A DNA stretch of 64,000 bases, taken from Falsiroseomonas bella. GTDB lineage: Bacteria; Pseudomonadota; Alphaproteobacteria; Acetobacterales; Acetobacteraceae. Below, piece after piece: positions 1 through 9,194 of the stretch. The notes below the pieces were generated by a model. The model searched no databases, had not been told where the DNA came from, and was given only the letters and a program-made list of their open reading frames with translations. The stretch lies in NCBI RefSeq assembly GCF_003173615.1, contig NZ_QGNA01000006.1, positions 124,001 to 188,000 on the forward strand. The letters run 5' to 3'. How positions within the stretch are numbered: the first letter of the stretch is position 1; each line of letters begins with the position of its first letter. Made by a program: the position numbers and the translations under genes.

Positions 1-395
1 CGAACGGTGAATGAGGCTGCCCGGCGAATCAGGCGGCGCGCCGGTTGATCAAGCCAACTCAGATCCGCGCTGAGACCGCTGACGCCAAGATTGTGGAAAT
101 GGATCTCGGCGCCTTCCGCCTCGGCGCGGATCATCTGCGGCATCCATGCCCGGAAAGCCGGGGGTACCGCAAACATCCCCCCGCCAAATACGATCCGGTC
201 CGGCTTGAGCGCCCGCAGGCCGCCGGCATCCCGAAAACAGTCTGTCAGGCCGGGCACGCAGCGCATGGTCCATTCCGGCGCGACGCTGAACGCGAAGGCG
301 CGCTCCGACGGGAAGGCGCGCATGGCCTCGATGAGGCACAGTTCGTCGCCGAGGTTGCCGTAGCCGTAGGCGCCGAGGAATGCCGTAGTGACCAT
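1..395 (-). CDS. polysaccharide pyruvyl transferase family protein (partial, C-terminus off the window)
   Basis: Reading on the minus strand from the ATG at 395-393, the frame stays open to the window edge and gives the first 131 residues. Residues 8-18 (GAYGYGNLGDE) are the glycine-rich N-terminal signature of the CsaB/WcaK polysaccharide pyruvyl transferase family. FGGG at 70-73 and HNLGVS at 101-106 match the next conserved blocks. Family members move a pyruvyl group from phosphoenolpyruvate onto a cell-surface glycan. The gene is divergent from the large glycosyltransferase at 638, which fits a surface-polysaccharide locus. The acceptor sugar cannot be told from this fragment. Confidence 0.8.
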   Translation of the reverse strand, partial: MVTTAFLGAYGYGNLGDELCLIEAMRAFPSERAFAFSVAPEWTMRCVPGLTDCFRDAGGLRALKPDRIVFGGGMFAVPPAFRAWMPQMIRAEAEGAEIHFHNLGVSGLSADLSWLDQPARRLIRRAASFTV

Positions 396-637
396 GCCCC
401 TGCCAGCAACAGCATCGGCTAGGGGTAGTCAAGTGCGGCGTCGTTCGATCCGCGGCTCCACCGGCCCGCCTGTTCCGTGCGGAGTCCGGCCCGGCGTCGC
501 TTGACAGTCTGCCTCGGGCAGGTCCGTATCGGGCGCATGCAGGGGTTGAGACTCCGCGCCATCACTCGCTTCCGCGCAGCGCCAACCCTGTCGGCGGCTG
601 TCGGATGTCAGTCCCCGCCTTCCGACGCCGCGGCGGG

Positions 638-3600
638 ATGAGCTTCGTCAACATCGTCACCTCGGACCGCGGCTGGATCCTCGAAACCCTGGCCCGCGAG
701 ATCGCCGCGCGCCTGCCCTACGTCGCCTTCGGCGACGGGCCGCGCCGCGACGCCGCCATCCAGTACTACATCACCTATTCCTGCCGGCGCCGCCGCCTCT
801 CGCCCATCGAGCTCGCCTTCTTCACCCATCTGGAACCCGAAGGCGCCGCCCATGACGCCTTCTTCGACACGGCCCGCCAGGTGGACCACTGCGTCTGCCA
901 GTCCTCCCCCTACGCCGCCCTGTTGCAACAGGCGGGGGTCGAAGCGGTCTCCATCATCCCGCCCGGCGTGGACCCCGAAACCTTCCGCCCGAAGCTGCGC
1001 GTCGGGGTGATCGGGCGCACCTATCACACCGGCCGCAAGGGCGAGCACCTGGTCGAGCAGCTGCGCGACCTCGAGGAGATCGAGTGGGTCTTCACCGGCG
1101 GCGGCTGGCCGGAGCCCGGCCGCCCGGTGCCGGCGGCGGCGCTGCCCGATCTCTACCGCAGCCTCGACTACGTGCTGGTGCCGGCGCTCTACGAAGGCGG
1201 GCCGATGTGCGTGATCGAGGCGCTGGCCTGCGGCACGCCGGTGATCGCCCCGCCCGTCGGCTGGGTGCCGGACTTCCCGCATGTGGAATACCGCCTGGGC
1301 GACGCGGAAGACCTGCGCCGTGTGCTGCTGGACTGCCTGGAGCAGAAGCGGGCGCGGCGCGCATCGGTGCTCGGCCACAGCTGGGACGCCTGGGCGGAGG
1401 GGCATCACCGGCTGTTCCAGAGCCTCGCGGCGGCGCGGGGGATCGCGCTCGGCCCGCCCGCCGCCCGCCCGGCGCTGCCCCGCCGCGTCGGCCTGCTGCT
1501 GCACGGCAACGAACGCGAGGCCCAGGGCGGCCCCAGCGTGCGCGCCCCGCGCCTCGTGCAGGAGCTGGAGGAGACCGGCATCCCGGCGGAGCTCCGTCAC
1601 CACCCGGCCCCCGAGGGATTCGGGGGGCTCGACCTGGTGCATGTGTTCAACTCCTGGCCCAACTGGTCGGCGCCGGATGCGGTGCGGCGGGCGCATCGCT
1701 CGGGGAACGCGGTGGTGTTCTCGCCGATCCTGCTCGACCACGGGCTGGGCGACCTGTGGGGCGGGGAACTCCCGCGGCTGCTGGCCGAGAGTGAGCCGGG
1801 GGAGGGGACGGATGCGGCGCTCGCGGCCTTCCGGGCGCGGCTGGCGGCGCGGCGCGCGGCGGGGCGACCGCCCGCGGAGCCGGCCGCGGGCTTCCATTCA
1901 TCGCTGCGGGAGATGGCGGCGCTCAGCGACCGGCTGATCTTCCTGAGCGAGCGGGAAAAGGCTCGCCTGGCCGCGATCGGCGCGCGCACGGCGCATGGGC
2001 GGGTGGTGCGCAACCCGGTGGACGCGGCGCGCTTCGCCGAAGCCGATCCCGCGCTGTTCCGCGCGGCGACGGGGCTGCAGGACTTCGTGCTCTGCGCGGC
2101 GCGGCTGGAGCCGAGGAAGAACCAGGCGGTGCTGGCCCATGCGCTGCGCGGCACGGGGCTGCCGCTGGTGCTGCTGGGGCACGCGACGGATGCCGGCTAT
2201 CGCGCCGTGCTGGAGCGGCACCTGCATGCGGATGTGCATGTGCTGCCGCGGCTCGCGCCCGATTCGCCGCTGCTCGCCTCGGCCTTCGCCGCCGCGCGGG
2301 TCTTTGCGTTGCCGAGCTGGGCGGAGGGCGCGCCGCTGGCCGCGCTGGAGGCCGCGGCGGCCGGCGCGGCGCTGGTGCTCTCCGACGAATCCGGGGAGCG
2401 CGAGTATTTCGCGGACCACGCGCGCTACGTGGACCCGGCCGACCCCGATGCGCTGCGCGCCGCCGTGCTCGCCGCCTGGGCGGAAGGCCGCGCCGGCGCG
2501 GCGGAACGCCAGGACTTCGTCGCCCGGCATTACGGGTGGGAGGCGCATCGCGCTGCGACCGAGGCGGTCTACGCCGAGGCGCTGGAAGCCGCCCGCCTGC
2601 GTGGCGCTTCCGCGCCTGCACCTCTGCCGGCGCCGACCCGGCAGAGGCGTCGCGCGCCGATGCCGGTCGTCTTCGACGTCACGACCGGCGCCAACCACAA
2701 GGGCCGCTGGACCGGCATCGCGCGAGTGGAGGCGGCGCTGGCGCTCGCGCTGCACGCCGGCGGGCAGGCGGCGCTGCGCTTCGTCGCCTGGAACAACACC
2801 GCGCGCAGCTTCGTGGAACTGCCCTTCGCAGCGGTGCGCGACGGCACGCTGGCCGAGGCGCTGGCCGCGCAGGACGAGGCGCCGGAGCCCATCGCGCCCC
2901 TGCCGGAGGGCGCGCCGTTGTTCGTTGCGGGCAGCGGCTGGATGCAGAACTCGCTCTATGTCGAGCGGCTGGTCTCCTTCGCGCGCACGTACAGCCTGCG
3001 CCTGACGCCGCTGATCCACGACGTGATCCCGACGCGCTTCCCCTTCTGGTTCGATGAAGGCTACGCGCCGGTCTTCGAGCACAACCTCACCCTGTTGCTG
3101 GACGGCGCCGAGGCGCTGCTCGCGGTTTCGGAGGCGACGCGCGCCGAGGTCGAGGCCTTTGCCGCCCGCGTGCCCGGCCTGCTGCTGCCGCCGATCGGCG
3201 TGCTGCGCGAAGGCGACGAGATCGGACAGATCGGCCCTGATGCGCGGCCCGAGGCCGCCGCCGGCGTGCCGGAGCGGCTGGAAGGGCGCGGCTTCGTCCT
3301 CTGCGTCGGCGCCATCCATGCCCGCAAGAACCACCGGCTGCTCTACGACGTGTGGCTGAAGCTGGTGGCGCAGATGGGCCCGCGCTGCCCGCTGCTGGTG
3401 CTGGTCGGCGGCGCGGCCTGGGGCGGGCGGGACCTGGCGCGCGCGCTGCGGCAGGATGAGCGGCTGGAAGGCCGCGTGCTGATTCTGGAGGACGTGGACG
3501 ACGCGGCGCTGGCCTGGCTCTACGGCAACTGCCTGTTCAGCGTGTACCCCTCGCTGCAGGAAGGCTGGGGCCTGCCCGTCGCCGAAAGCCTGCGCCACGG

Positions 3601-5251
3601 CAAGCTGTGCCTGGCTGCGGACATCCCCTCGATCCGCGAGATCGCGCCGGGGCTGGTCGAATTGCTCGATCCTCTGGACGTGACGGGCTGGACCGCGCGC
3701 ATCCGCTTCCTCGCCGGCAGCCGCGCCGCGCGCGAGGCGGCCGAGGCGCGCATCGCGCAGGGCTACGCGCCGCATGGGTGGGATCGCGCGGCGGCGCAGT
3801 TGCTCGGGCATCTCGCGGCGGGGGCTGAGGCGCGACGCCCGGCGCGGCCCTACACGCTCGGCACCGTCGTGCCCTTCGGCGACCGCATCACCGCCTCGCG
3901 CCTGCGCTGGACCGGCTGGTTTCCCTTCGAGAAGTGGGGGTGCTGGGCCGGCGAGACGACCGCCGCGCTGCGCTTCGAACCGACCGAGCCGGTGCGCGCT
4001 CCGCTTCTGCTGCTCGCCGAAATCCGTGCCCTGCCGCCCGCCGGCGCGGCGACCTACGACCTGAAGGTGGTGGTGAACGGCCAGGCGGTCGCGTCGTGGC
4101 ACGTGCCCGCCGGCGGCTTCCAGCTGTTCCATGCGCTGATCCCCGCCGCTCTCGCCGCATCGCAGAGCCCGATCGGCGTCGAGTTCGTCGCCGCTGCGCT
4201 GACAAGCGTCGCGGAGGTTTCGGCCGCGGATGATCCGCGGCGGCTCGGCATCGGGCTGGCTCAGGTCGCGCTCGCGCCGCTTTCCGCCGTCACGGATGCC
4301 GTCCGCTATTTCGAGATGGAACGCCCCGGCCAGAAGCGCCAGCGTCCCGGCCAGCGCCACGTGCTGCTGCGCAGCGCGGAAGGCCGCGCGACGCTGGAGG
4401 GGACCTGGCGGTCCTCCGCCCCGTGGGGGCTCTGGACGGCGGAGCCGGTGAAGCGGCTGGCGATGACCATCCTCGACCAGCCCGGATCGGATCTCGCGCT
4501 GAACCTCCGCATCCGGCCGGTCGCCACGGCGGAGGCGCCGCTCGTGCTGCGGGCGCGCGTGAATGTCGAAGAGGTCGTGCGCTTCGAGATTGCAGCGCCC
4601 GATCCGGTGACGCTGGCCGTGCCCCTTCCGGCCCCGCTGCGCGCGCGGCGGCAGCCCGTGGCGCTGGAACTCGAGGCGGAAGTGCAGCGCGCGCCGCGCG
4701 ACCTCGGCCTAGGCCAGTCCGAGATCGCCTTCGGGTTCGGGCTGCTCTCGATCGAACTCTGCGCGGCTGGTGTCGCGCCGGACCGGCCGCGGCTCGACCT
4801 GCCGCCGGGCGGCGCGATCCGGCTCGGCACGGCGGAGAAGGAGGAGGCGGAGGTCGCCGCGCTCTCCGCCGCGCTCGGCGCTGACTGGCATGGCCCGGAG
4901 CCGATGGCGACCTGGTCCTGCGGGGCGACCGCGGTGCTGCCCTTGCTGCTGCCCGAAGCCGGCGCCGAGGGTGCCAGGCTTGAATTGGACCTCTCCGGCT
5001 ATCGCGCTCCGCCGGGATCCGACGCACTGCCCGTGCGGATCAGCGCCGGCGGGCGCTTGCTCGCTGAGCAGGCGATCACGCCGCGGCGGCCCGCGACGCT
5101 CGTTTTGCACGTCCCGGCTGACTGCATCGGGGCCGATGGCGCCCTCGACCTCACCTGCGAAGCGGCGGCCGCAGCATCGCCCTTCATGGGCGGCGAGGGA
5201 GCGGATGAGCGCCTGCTCGGGCTGCGCCTCGCCGTGATCCGCCGCGCCTGA
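638..5251 (+). CDS. giant multi-domain glycosyltransferase: three GT4-like domains plus three C-terminal repeats
   Basis: A protein of about 1537 residues. Three glycosyltransferase-like units follow one another. The first (about 1-275) has EGGPMCVIEALACGTP near 186. The second (about 285-680) has ARLEPRKN near 488 and a WAEGAPLAALEAA block. The third (about 690-1090) has GAIHARKN near 888 and LQEGWGLPVAESLRHG near 972. All match the GT4 donor-nucleotide site, with the EX7E-like glutamate clear in units 1 and 3. From about 1075 on there is beta-rich sequence with three copies of a W-x5-[WM]-x2-W motif starting at residues 1094, 1257 and 1417, probably sugar-binding or scaffolding modules. An in-frame ATG at 605 is possible; 638 is preferred because recognisable fold begins at MSFVNIV. 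The stop abuts the convergent hydrolase stop at 5252. Confidence 0.85.
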   Translation: MSFVNIVTSDRGWILETLAREIAARLPYVAFGDGPRRDAAIQYYITYSCRRRRLSPIELAFFTHLEPEGAAHDAFFDTARQVDHCVCQSSPYAALLQQAGVEAVSIIPPGVDPETFRPKLRVGVIGRTYHTGRKGEHLVEQLRDLEEIEWVFTGGGWPEPGRPVPAAALPDLYRSLDYVLVPALYEGGPMCVIEALACGTPVIAPPVGWVPDFPHVEYRLGDAEDLRRVLLDCLEQKRARRASVLGHSWDAWAEGHHRLFQSLAAARGIALGPPAARPALPRRVGLLLHGNEREAQGGPSVRAPRLVQELEETGIPAELRHHPAPEGFGGLDLVHVFNSWPNWSAPDAVRRAHRSGNAVVFSPILLDHGLGDLWGGELPRLLAESEPGEGTDAALAAFRARLAARRAAGRPPAEPAAGFHSSLREMAALSDRLIFLSEREKARLAAIGARTAHGRVVRNPVDAARFAEADPALFRAATGLQDFVLCAARLEPRKNQAVLAHALRGTGLPLVLLGHATDAGYRAVLERHLHADVHVLPRLAPDSPLLASAFAAARVFALPSWAEGAPLAALEAAAAGAALVLSDESGEREYFADHARYVDPADPDALRAAVLAAWAEGRAGAAERQDFVARHYGWEAHRAATEAVYAEALEAARLRGASAPAPLPAPTRQRRRAPMPVVFDVTTGANHKGRWTGIARVEAALALALHAGGQAALRFVAWNNTARSFVELPFAAVRDGTLAEALAAQDEAPEPIAPLPEGAPLFVAGSGWMQNSLYVERLVSFARTYSLRLTPLIHDVIPTRFPFWFDEGYAPVFEHNLTLLLDGAEALLAVSEATRAEVEAFAARVPGLLLPPIGVLREGDEIGQIGPDARPEAAAGVPERLEGRGFVLCVGAIHARKNHRLLYDVWLKLVAQMGPRCPLLVLVGGAAWGGRDLARALRQDERLEGRVLILEDVDDAALAWLYGNCLFSVYPSLQEGWGLPVAESLRHGKLCLAADIPSIREIAPGLVELLDPLDVTGWTARIRFLAGSRAAREAAEARIAQGYAPHGWDRAAAQLLGHLAAGAEARRPARPYTLGTVVPFGDRITASRLRWTGWFPFEKWGCWAGETTAALRFEPTEPVRAPLLLLAEIRALPPAGAATYDLKVVVNGQAVASWHVPAGGFQLFHALIPAALAASQSPIGVEFVAAALTSVAEVSAADDPRRLGIGLAQVALAPLSAVTDAVRYFEMERPGQKRQRPGQRHVLLRSAEGRATLEGTWRSSAPWGLWTAEPVKRLAMTILDQPGSDLALNLRIRPVATAEAPLVLRARVNVEEVVRFEIAAPDPVTLAVPLPAPLRARRQPVALELEAEVQRAPRDLGLGQSEIAFGFGLLSIELCAAGVAPDRPRLDLPPGGAIRLGTAEKEEAEVAALSAALGADWHGPEPMATWSCGATAVLPLLLPEAGAEGARLELDLSGYRAPPGSDALPVRISAGGRLLAEQAITPRRPATLVLHVPADCIGADGALDLTCEAAAAASPFMGGEGADERLLGLRLAVIRRA

Positions 5252-6055
5252 TCAGCCCCGCGCAAGCCGTGCGGCGATCTCCACGAGACTGCTCGCCGGA
5301 TCGGCCAGAGGCGCGATGACGGTGAAATGGTCGGCGCCTGGCAGGGCGTTGAAGCCGCCACCCCAGGCCTCTGCCATGTCGCGGCTCTGGCGAATGAATT
5401 CCGAGCTTTCCGCGCCACCGACCACGCAGTGCAGCGGCCTGCAGGGTGAAGGCATCCAGCGCGGCGACAGAGCCCTCGCCTCGTGCTGCGTCAGCCGCAA
5501 CCCAGCGCCGATGGAGGTGGCAAGCAGTGGTTCGAGCTCGAACACACCCGAGATCGGCAGGGCCGCATGCACAAGCCCGTCCGGCAGTGCGGCATCGTAG
5601 GTGGGCCAGTCCGTCGCGAGCAGCATCGCTGCCAGGTGCCCGCCTGCCGAATGGCCGGTGGCCAGGATGCGCCGGCCGGTCCGCCGCCAGAGGAAGGCGC
5701 AGGCCGCGCGCATCTGCGCGACGATGGCCGTGAGCGTCACGCCGGGGCAGAGTTCGTAGGACGGCACCGCGACCGCGATGCCACGGCCGTTCATGCCGCG
5801 CGCGCAGTGGCTGGCGAAGCTGCGATCCAGCGCCTGCCAGTAGCCGCCATGGATGAAGAGCGCGAGCGGCGCCCCGTCTTCAGGACCGGCATGGAACAGG
5901 TCGAGCCGCTCCCGCGCGGCGGGCCCGTAGGCGAGGTCGAACTCGCTCCGCGGACAGGCCTGCCGCCACGCGGCGGCATCGCGCTGCCAACCGGCGATAT
6001 GCGCCGGATGCTCGGGCACGCGTGCGCGGTTGTTGTATTCGGCCTCCAGGTCCAT
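5252..6055 (-). CDS. alpha/beta hydrolase, kynurenine formamidase-like
   Basis: A 267-residue alpha/beta hydrolase with an oxyanion motif HGGYW at 69-73, a nucleophile elbow GHSAGG at 134-139 (Ser136) and a likely catalytic His243 in GADHF. The HGGYW form and the short length resemble arylformamidase/kynurenine formamidase and the BD-FAE esterase group. No other tryptophan-degradation gene is nearby, so the substrate is open. The ATG at 6055 (MDLEAEYNNR) is chosen over an upstream in-frame ATG at 6157, because the extra 34 residues are arginine/proline-rich and unlike the family and would overlap the start region of the divergent gene at 6187. Confidence 0.8.
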   Translation of the reverse strand: MDLEAEYNNRARVPEHPAHIAGWQRDAAAWRQACPRSEFDLAYGPAARERLDLFHAGPEDGAPLALFIHGGYWQALDRSFASHCARGMNGRGIAVAVPSYELCPGVTLTAIVAQMRAACAFLWRRTGRRILATGHSAGGHLAAMLLATDWPTYDAALPDGLVHAALPISGVFELEPLLATSIGAGLRLTQHEARALSPRWMPSPCRPLHCVVGGAESSEFIRQSRDMAEAWGGGFNALPGADHFTVIAPLADPASSLVEIAARLARG

Positions 6056-6186
6056 GGCGGAACTAGGCACCCGGGCGGCGGCCGGTCGCAAGCCCTGCCT
6101 CGTGCCGCAGGACCAGGCGCCCGCAATCCCGGCGCGAAGATCCCGCCGGAGTTCCACACGCGGGCCGCATGGTGCAGAAGCGTGCG

Positions 6187-6747
6187 ATGAAGGTGTATCT
6201 CGCCGGACCTGACGTGTTCCTGCCCGATCCGCTCGGCATTGCGGAGCGGAAGCGCGCGATCTGCGCGGCGCACGGGCTGACCGGCATCTTCCCCGTGGAC
6301 GCGCATCCGCAGCATCCGGAAGAGGCCGAGTTGCCGCGCTGGCTGTGGATCTACCGCCGCAACGAGGCGCATATGCGCGATGCCGACGCCGTCATCGCGA
6401 ACCTCACGCCGTTCCGTGGCCCCTCGGCCGATGCCGGCACCATCTACGAAGTCGGGTTCATGCGGGCGCTCGGCAAGAAGGTGCTCGGCTACAGCAACGT
6501 GGCGGCGGATTTCGTGCCGCGCACGCTCGGCTTCCTCGGCGACGCCGCGCGGCGCGACGCAGCCGGACGGTGGCGCGACGCGGCTGAGATGGCGGTCGAG
6601 GATTTCGGGCTTGCCGACAACCTGATGATCGATGGCGGCATCGGCGAGGCCGGAGGCGTGCTGGTCCGCCGCGAGGTGCCCCAAGCCGAGCGGTGGACCG
6701 ACCTGGTCGGCTTCGAGACCTGCGTGCGGATGCTTGCGGCTCGGTAG
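6187..6747 (+). CDS. nucleoside 2-deoxyribosyltransferase family protein
   Basis: A 186-residue protein opening with KVYLAGPDVF and carrying DADAVIANLTPFRG followed by SADAGTIYEVGF. These are the signature blocks of nucleoside 2-deoxyribosyltransferases, which move the deoxyribose between bases in purine/pyrimidine salvage. Glu88 in TIYEVG is in the place of the catalytic nucleophile and Asp82 in the place of a conserved acidic residue. The ATG at 6187 is used because the family start begins two residues before KVYLAG; an ATG at 6169 would add six residues. Related proteins hydrolyse nucleoside monophosphates, so the exact reaction is not fixed. Confidence 0.85.
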   Translation: MKVYLAGPDVFLPDPLGIAERKRAICAAHGLTGIFPVDAHPQHPEEAELPRWLWIYRRNEAHMRDADAVIANLTPFRGPSADAGTIYEVGFMRALGKKVLGYSNVAADFVPRTLGFLGDAARRDAAGRWRDAAEMAVEDFGLADNLMIDGGIGEAGGVLVRREVPQAERWTDLVGFETCVRMLAAR

Positions 6748-6818
6748 CCCGCCCGGTTTTCCTGTTGACGCCGACACGCCGGACCGCCGAGACAGGCAGC
6801 CTTCGACCGGGGCTAGGC

Positions 6819-7550
6819 ATGGCAGAAAGTCAGGGGTTCCCACGGCTTCGTCGGCGCGACGTGCTGGCGACTGCCGCGCTCCTCGCGCCGGCCGGTCACG
6901 CCGGGGCGCAGGCGGATGCGGTGGACCTGCTGCTGGTTCTGGCGGTCGATGCTTCGGGCTCAATCGACCCGGACGAATTCACGCTGCAGCGCGAGGGTCT
7001 GGCGGAGGCGATCGCGCATCCTGCCGTGCTCGCTGCCATACGCTCCCGCCCACGGGGGGCGATCGGGATCGCGATGGTCGAATGGGGCTCGCCCGGTGGG
7101 GCGGCTACGGTCGTGAACTGGATGCGGGTCGGAGACCGTATGTCCGCCGACGCAGCGGCGGAGGCGATGCTCCAGGCGCCGCGCTCCCGGCAGTCCTTCA
7201 ACGCCATCGGCGATGCGCTGCTGCATGCGCGGGACCTGCTGGCGGCCGCGCCCTGGCAGGCCACGGAGCGGACCATCGACGTCTCCGGCGATGGCCCCGA
7301 CATCCGCAGCCTGGTCGCGGCGCCGATCGCCCGCGACGAACTCGTCGCGGGCGGCGTGGTGGTGAACGGGCTGGCGATCGAGGCGTCGTCCAGTTGGCGG
7401 GACGGGCGGCTGGCCGCGCTCTACGAACGCGACGTGATCGGCGGGCCGGGCGCCTTCGTCGTGCGGGCCGAAGATCGCCGGGACTTCGCGCGCGCGATGC
7501 GCGCCAAGCTGATCCGAGAAGTGGCGGGCGCGGTCAGCGCGGCCGGATAG
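6819..7550 (+). CDS. DUF1194 family protein, von Willebrand A-like, exported
   Basis: A 243-residue protein with an RRR-containing N-terminus and a hydrophobic stretch ending in AGAQAD, which looks like a twin-arginine or Sec leader. LAVDASGSI just after the leader is a metal-ion-dependent adhesion site (DxSxS) of the von Willebrand A fold. TIDVSGDGPDI further on matches the second conserved block of DUF1194. The family's function is unknown; proteins of this kind are usually periplasmic. The ATG at 6819 is chosen because the upstream extension has no signal-like character and would overlap the gene before. Confidence 0.8.
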   Translation: MAESQGFPRLRRRDVLATAALLAPAGHAGAQADAVDLLLVLAVDASGSIDPDEFTLQREGLAEAIAHPAVLAAIRSRPRGAIGIAMVEWGSPGGAATVVNWMRVGDRMSADAAAEAMLQAPRSRQSFNAIGDALLHARDLLAAAPWQATERTIDVSGDGPDIRSLVAAPIARDELVAGGVVVNGLAIEASSSWRDGRLAALYERDVIGGPGAFVVRAEDRRDFARAMRAKLIREVAGAVSAAG

Positions 7551-7695
7551 CGGCCTTGCCCAGAAAATAGGCGGATCGGTCATCGGGACGGCGGAGAGAC
7601 CGCGTCTGGTGGCAATTCCGACGAGCCGTACCTCTTCCCACCGTGCGGTATTTTTGCGACACCCGAACCAAAGACGGGGAAGGTGCATACCCGCG

Positions 7696-9189
7696 GTGAA
7701 TCAGATAGGCTCCAACCAACCCACCCGCGCCTTCGACGAGATGCAGGACGCGGCCGGCGTGCGCGCCGCCTACGCCGGGATCGCGGGGTGGATCGCCCGC
7801 CATGGTGTTGGTGCCCTCGCCGCGAAGCGGACCGAGGCCGAGGCGCTGTTTCGCCGTGTCGGCATCACCTTCGCCGTTTATGGCGAAGGTGGCGACCCCG
7901 AGCGACTGATCCCCTTCGACGTCATCCCGCGCATCCTCGCGCGTGCCGAATGGGACCGGCTTGCGCGCGGCCTCACGCAGCGGGTCAAGGCGCTGAACGC
8001 CTTCATCGCCGACGTCTATGCCGGGCAGGAGATCGTGAAGGCGGGCCGTGTGCCGGCGGCACTGATCGCGGAGAACGAGGCCTTCTGCCGTCCGATGATC
8101 GGCTTCGCGCCGCCCGCCGGGGTGTATTGCCATATCTCGGGCATCGACCTGGTGCGCACCGGGCCTGACGACTTCTACGTGCTCGAGGACAATTGCCGCA
8201 CGCCTTCCGGCGTCTCCTACATGCTGGAGAACCGCGAGGCGATGCTGCGGCTGTTTCCCACGCTCTGCTCAGACCATCGCCTTGCGCCGGTCAGCCACTA
8301 CCCCGAGGAATTGCTGGAGACGCTGAAGGAGGCGGCGCCGCCGAACTGCACGGGCACACCCTGCGTCGCCGTGCTCACGCCAGGCCATTTCAACAGCGCC
8401 TACTACGAGCACTGCTTCCTGGCCGACGAGATGGGCGTGGAGGTGGTGGAGGGGGCCGATCTCTTCGTGGAGCAGGACGTCGTCTACATGCGCACGACCG
8501 CAGGGCCGAAGCGCGTCGACGTGCTGTACAGGCGCGTGGACGACGACTTCCTCGACCCGAAGGTGTTCCGCCCGGAAAGCATGCTCGGCGTGCCCGGCAT
8601 CTTCGGCGCTTATCGCGCCGGCAACGTGACGCTGGCGAATGCGCCCGGTGCCGGCATCGCGGACGACAAGGCGATCTATCCCTTCGTGCCGGAGATGATC
8701 CGCTTCTACCTGGGCGAGGAGCCGCTGCTGCAGAACGTGCCGACCTACCTGTGCGAGCGCGACGAGGACCGCGCCTATGTGCTGGCGAATCTCGACAAGC
8801 TGGTTGTTAAGCTGGCTCGCGGCTCCGGCGGCTACGGCATGCTGGTCGGCCCGCACAGCACCACCGAGCAGCAGGCCGAGTTCGCCGCGCGCATCCGCGC
8901 GAAGCCGCAGGACTACATCGCGCAGCCGACGCTCGCTCTGTCCACCGTGCCGACGCTCGCCGAGCATGGCATCGCGTCGCGACATGTGGATCTGCGGCCC
9001 TATGTCCTGATGGGCAAGGAGGTGCGCATCGTTCCCGGTGGCCTCACGCGCGTGGCGCTGCGGGAGGGCTCGCTGGTGGTGAATTCCTCCCAAGGTGGCG
9101 GCACCAAGGACACGTGGGTGGTGGAGGACGGCACGGGCTTCGACGGCGGCTCGCCATCCCAGAGCCAGTCGCAGCGGCAGGGCGGCTGA
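7696..9189 (+). CDS. circularly permuted ATP-grasp protein (type 2)
   Basis: About 497 residues, matching full-length circularly permuted ATP-grasp type 2 proteins. FDEM, PFDVIPRI, LTQRVKALNAFIADVY, VLEDNCRTPSGVSYMLENR and KLARGSGGYGML are the usual conserved blocks. Such enzymes are thought to form peptide-like amide bonds and normally sit beside an alpha-E protein, as here (next gene 9195). The C-terminus ends in a low-complexity SQSQSQ tail. The GTG at 7696 is used because family conservation begins before the first good ATG (7741), with a purine-rich stretch (gggaagg) about 12 bases upstream; the exact start is uncertain. Confidence 0.88.
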   Translation: MNQIGSNQPTRAFDEMQDAAGVRAAYAGIAGWIARHGVGALAAKRTEAEALFRRVGITFAVYGEGGDPERLIPFDVIPRILARAEWDRLARGLTQRVKALNAFIADVYAGQEIVKAGRVPAALIAENEAFCRPMIGFAPPAGVYCHISGIDLVRTGPDDFYVLEDNCRTPSGVSYMLENREAMLRLFPTLCSDHRLAPVSHYPEELLETLKEAAPPNCTGTPCVAVLTPGHFNSAYYEHCFLADEMGVEVVEGADLFVEQDVVYMRTTAGPKRVDVLYRRVDDDFLDPKVFRPESMLGVPGIFGAYRAGNVTLANAPGAGIADDKAIYPFVPEMIRFYLGEEPLLQNVPTYLCERDEDRAYVLANLDKLVVKLARGSGGYGMLVGPHSTTEQQAEFAARIRAKPQDYIAQPTLALSTVPTLAEHGIASRHVDLRPYVLMGKEVRIVPGGLTRVALREGSLVVNSSQGGGTKDTWVVEDGTGFDGGSPSQSQSQRQGG

Positions 9190-9194
9190 CCGCG

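Noticed and set aside
501-532. Possible promoter (ttgaca with a tatcgg 20 bases later) before the giant glycosyltransferase
   Set aside because: The spacing is too long and the -10 match is poor.
1898-4360. Long open frame (820 codons) on the minus strand inside the glycosyltransferase gene
   Set aside because: Composition is arginine/glutamine-rich with no motif, and the plus strand is clearly coding; it is a shadow of GC-rich codon use.
5252-6055. Kynurenine pathway assignment for the alpha/beta hydrolase
   Set aside because: The motif form is similar but no other tryptophan catabolic gene is nearby, so only a general call is made.
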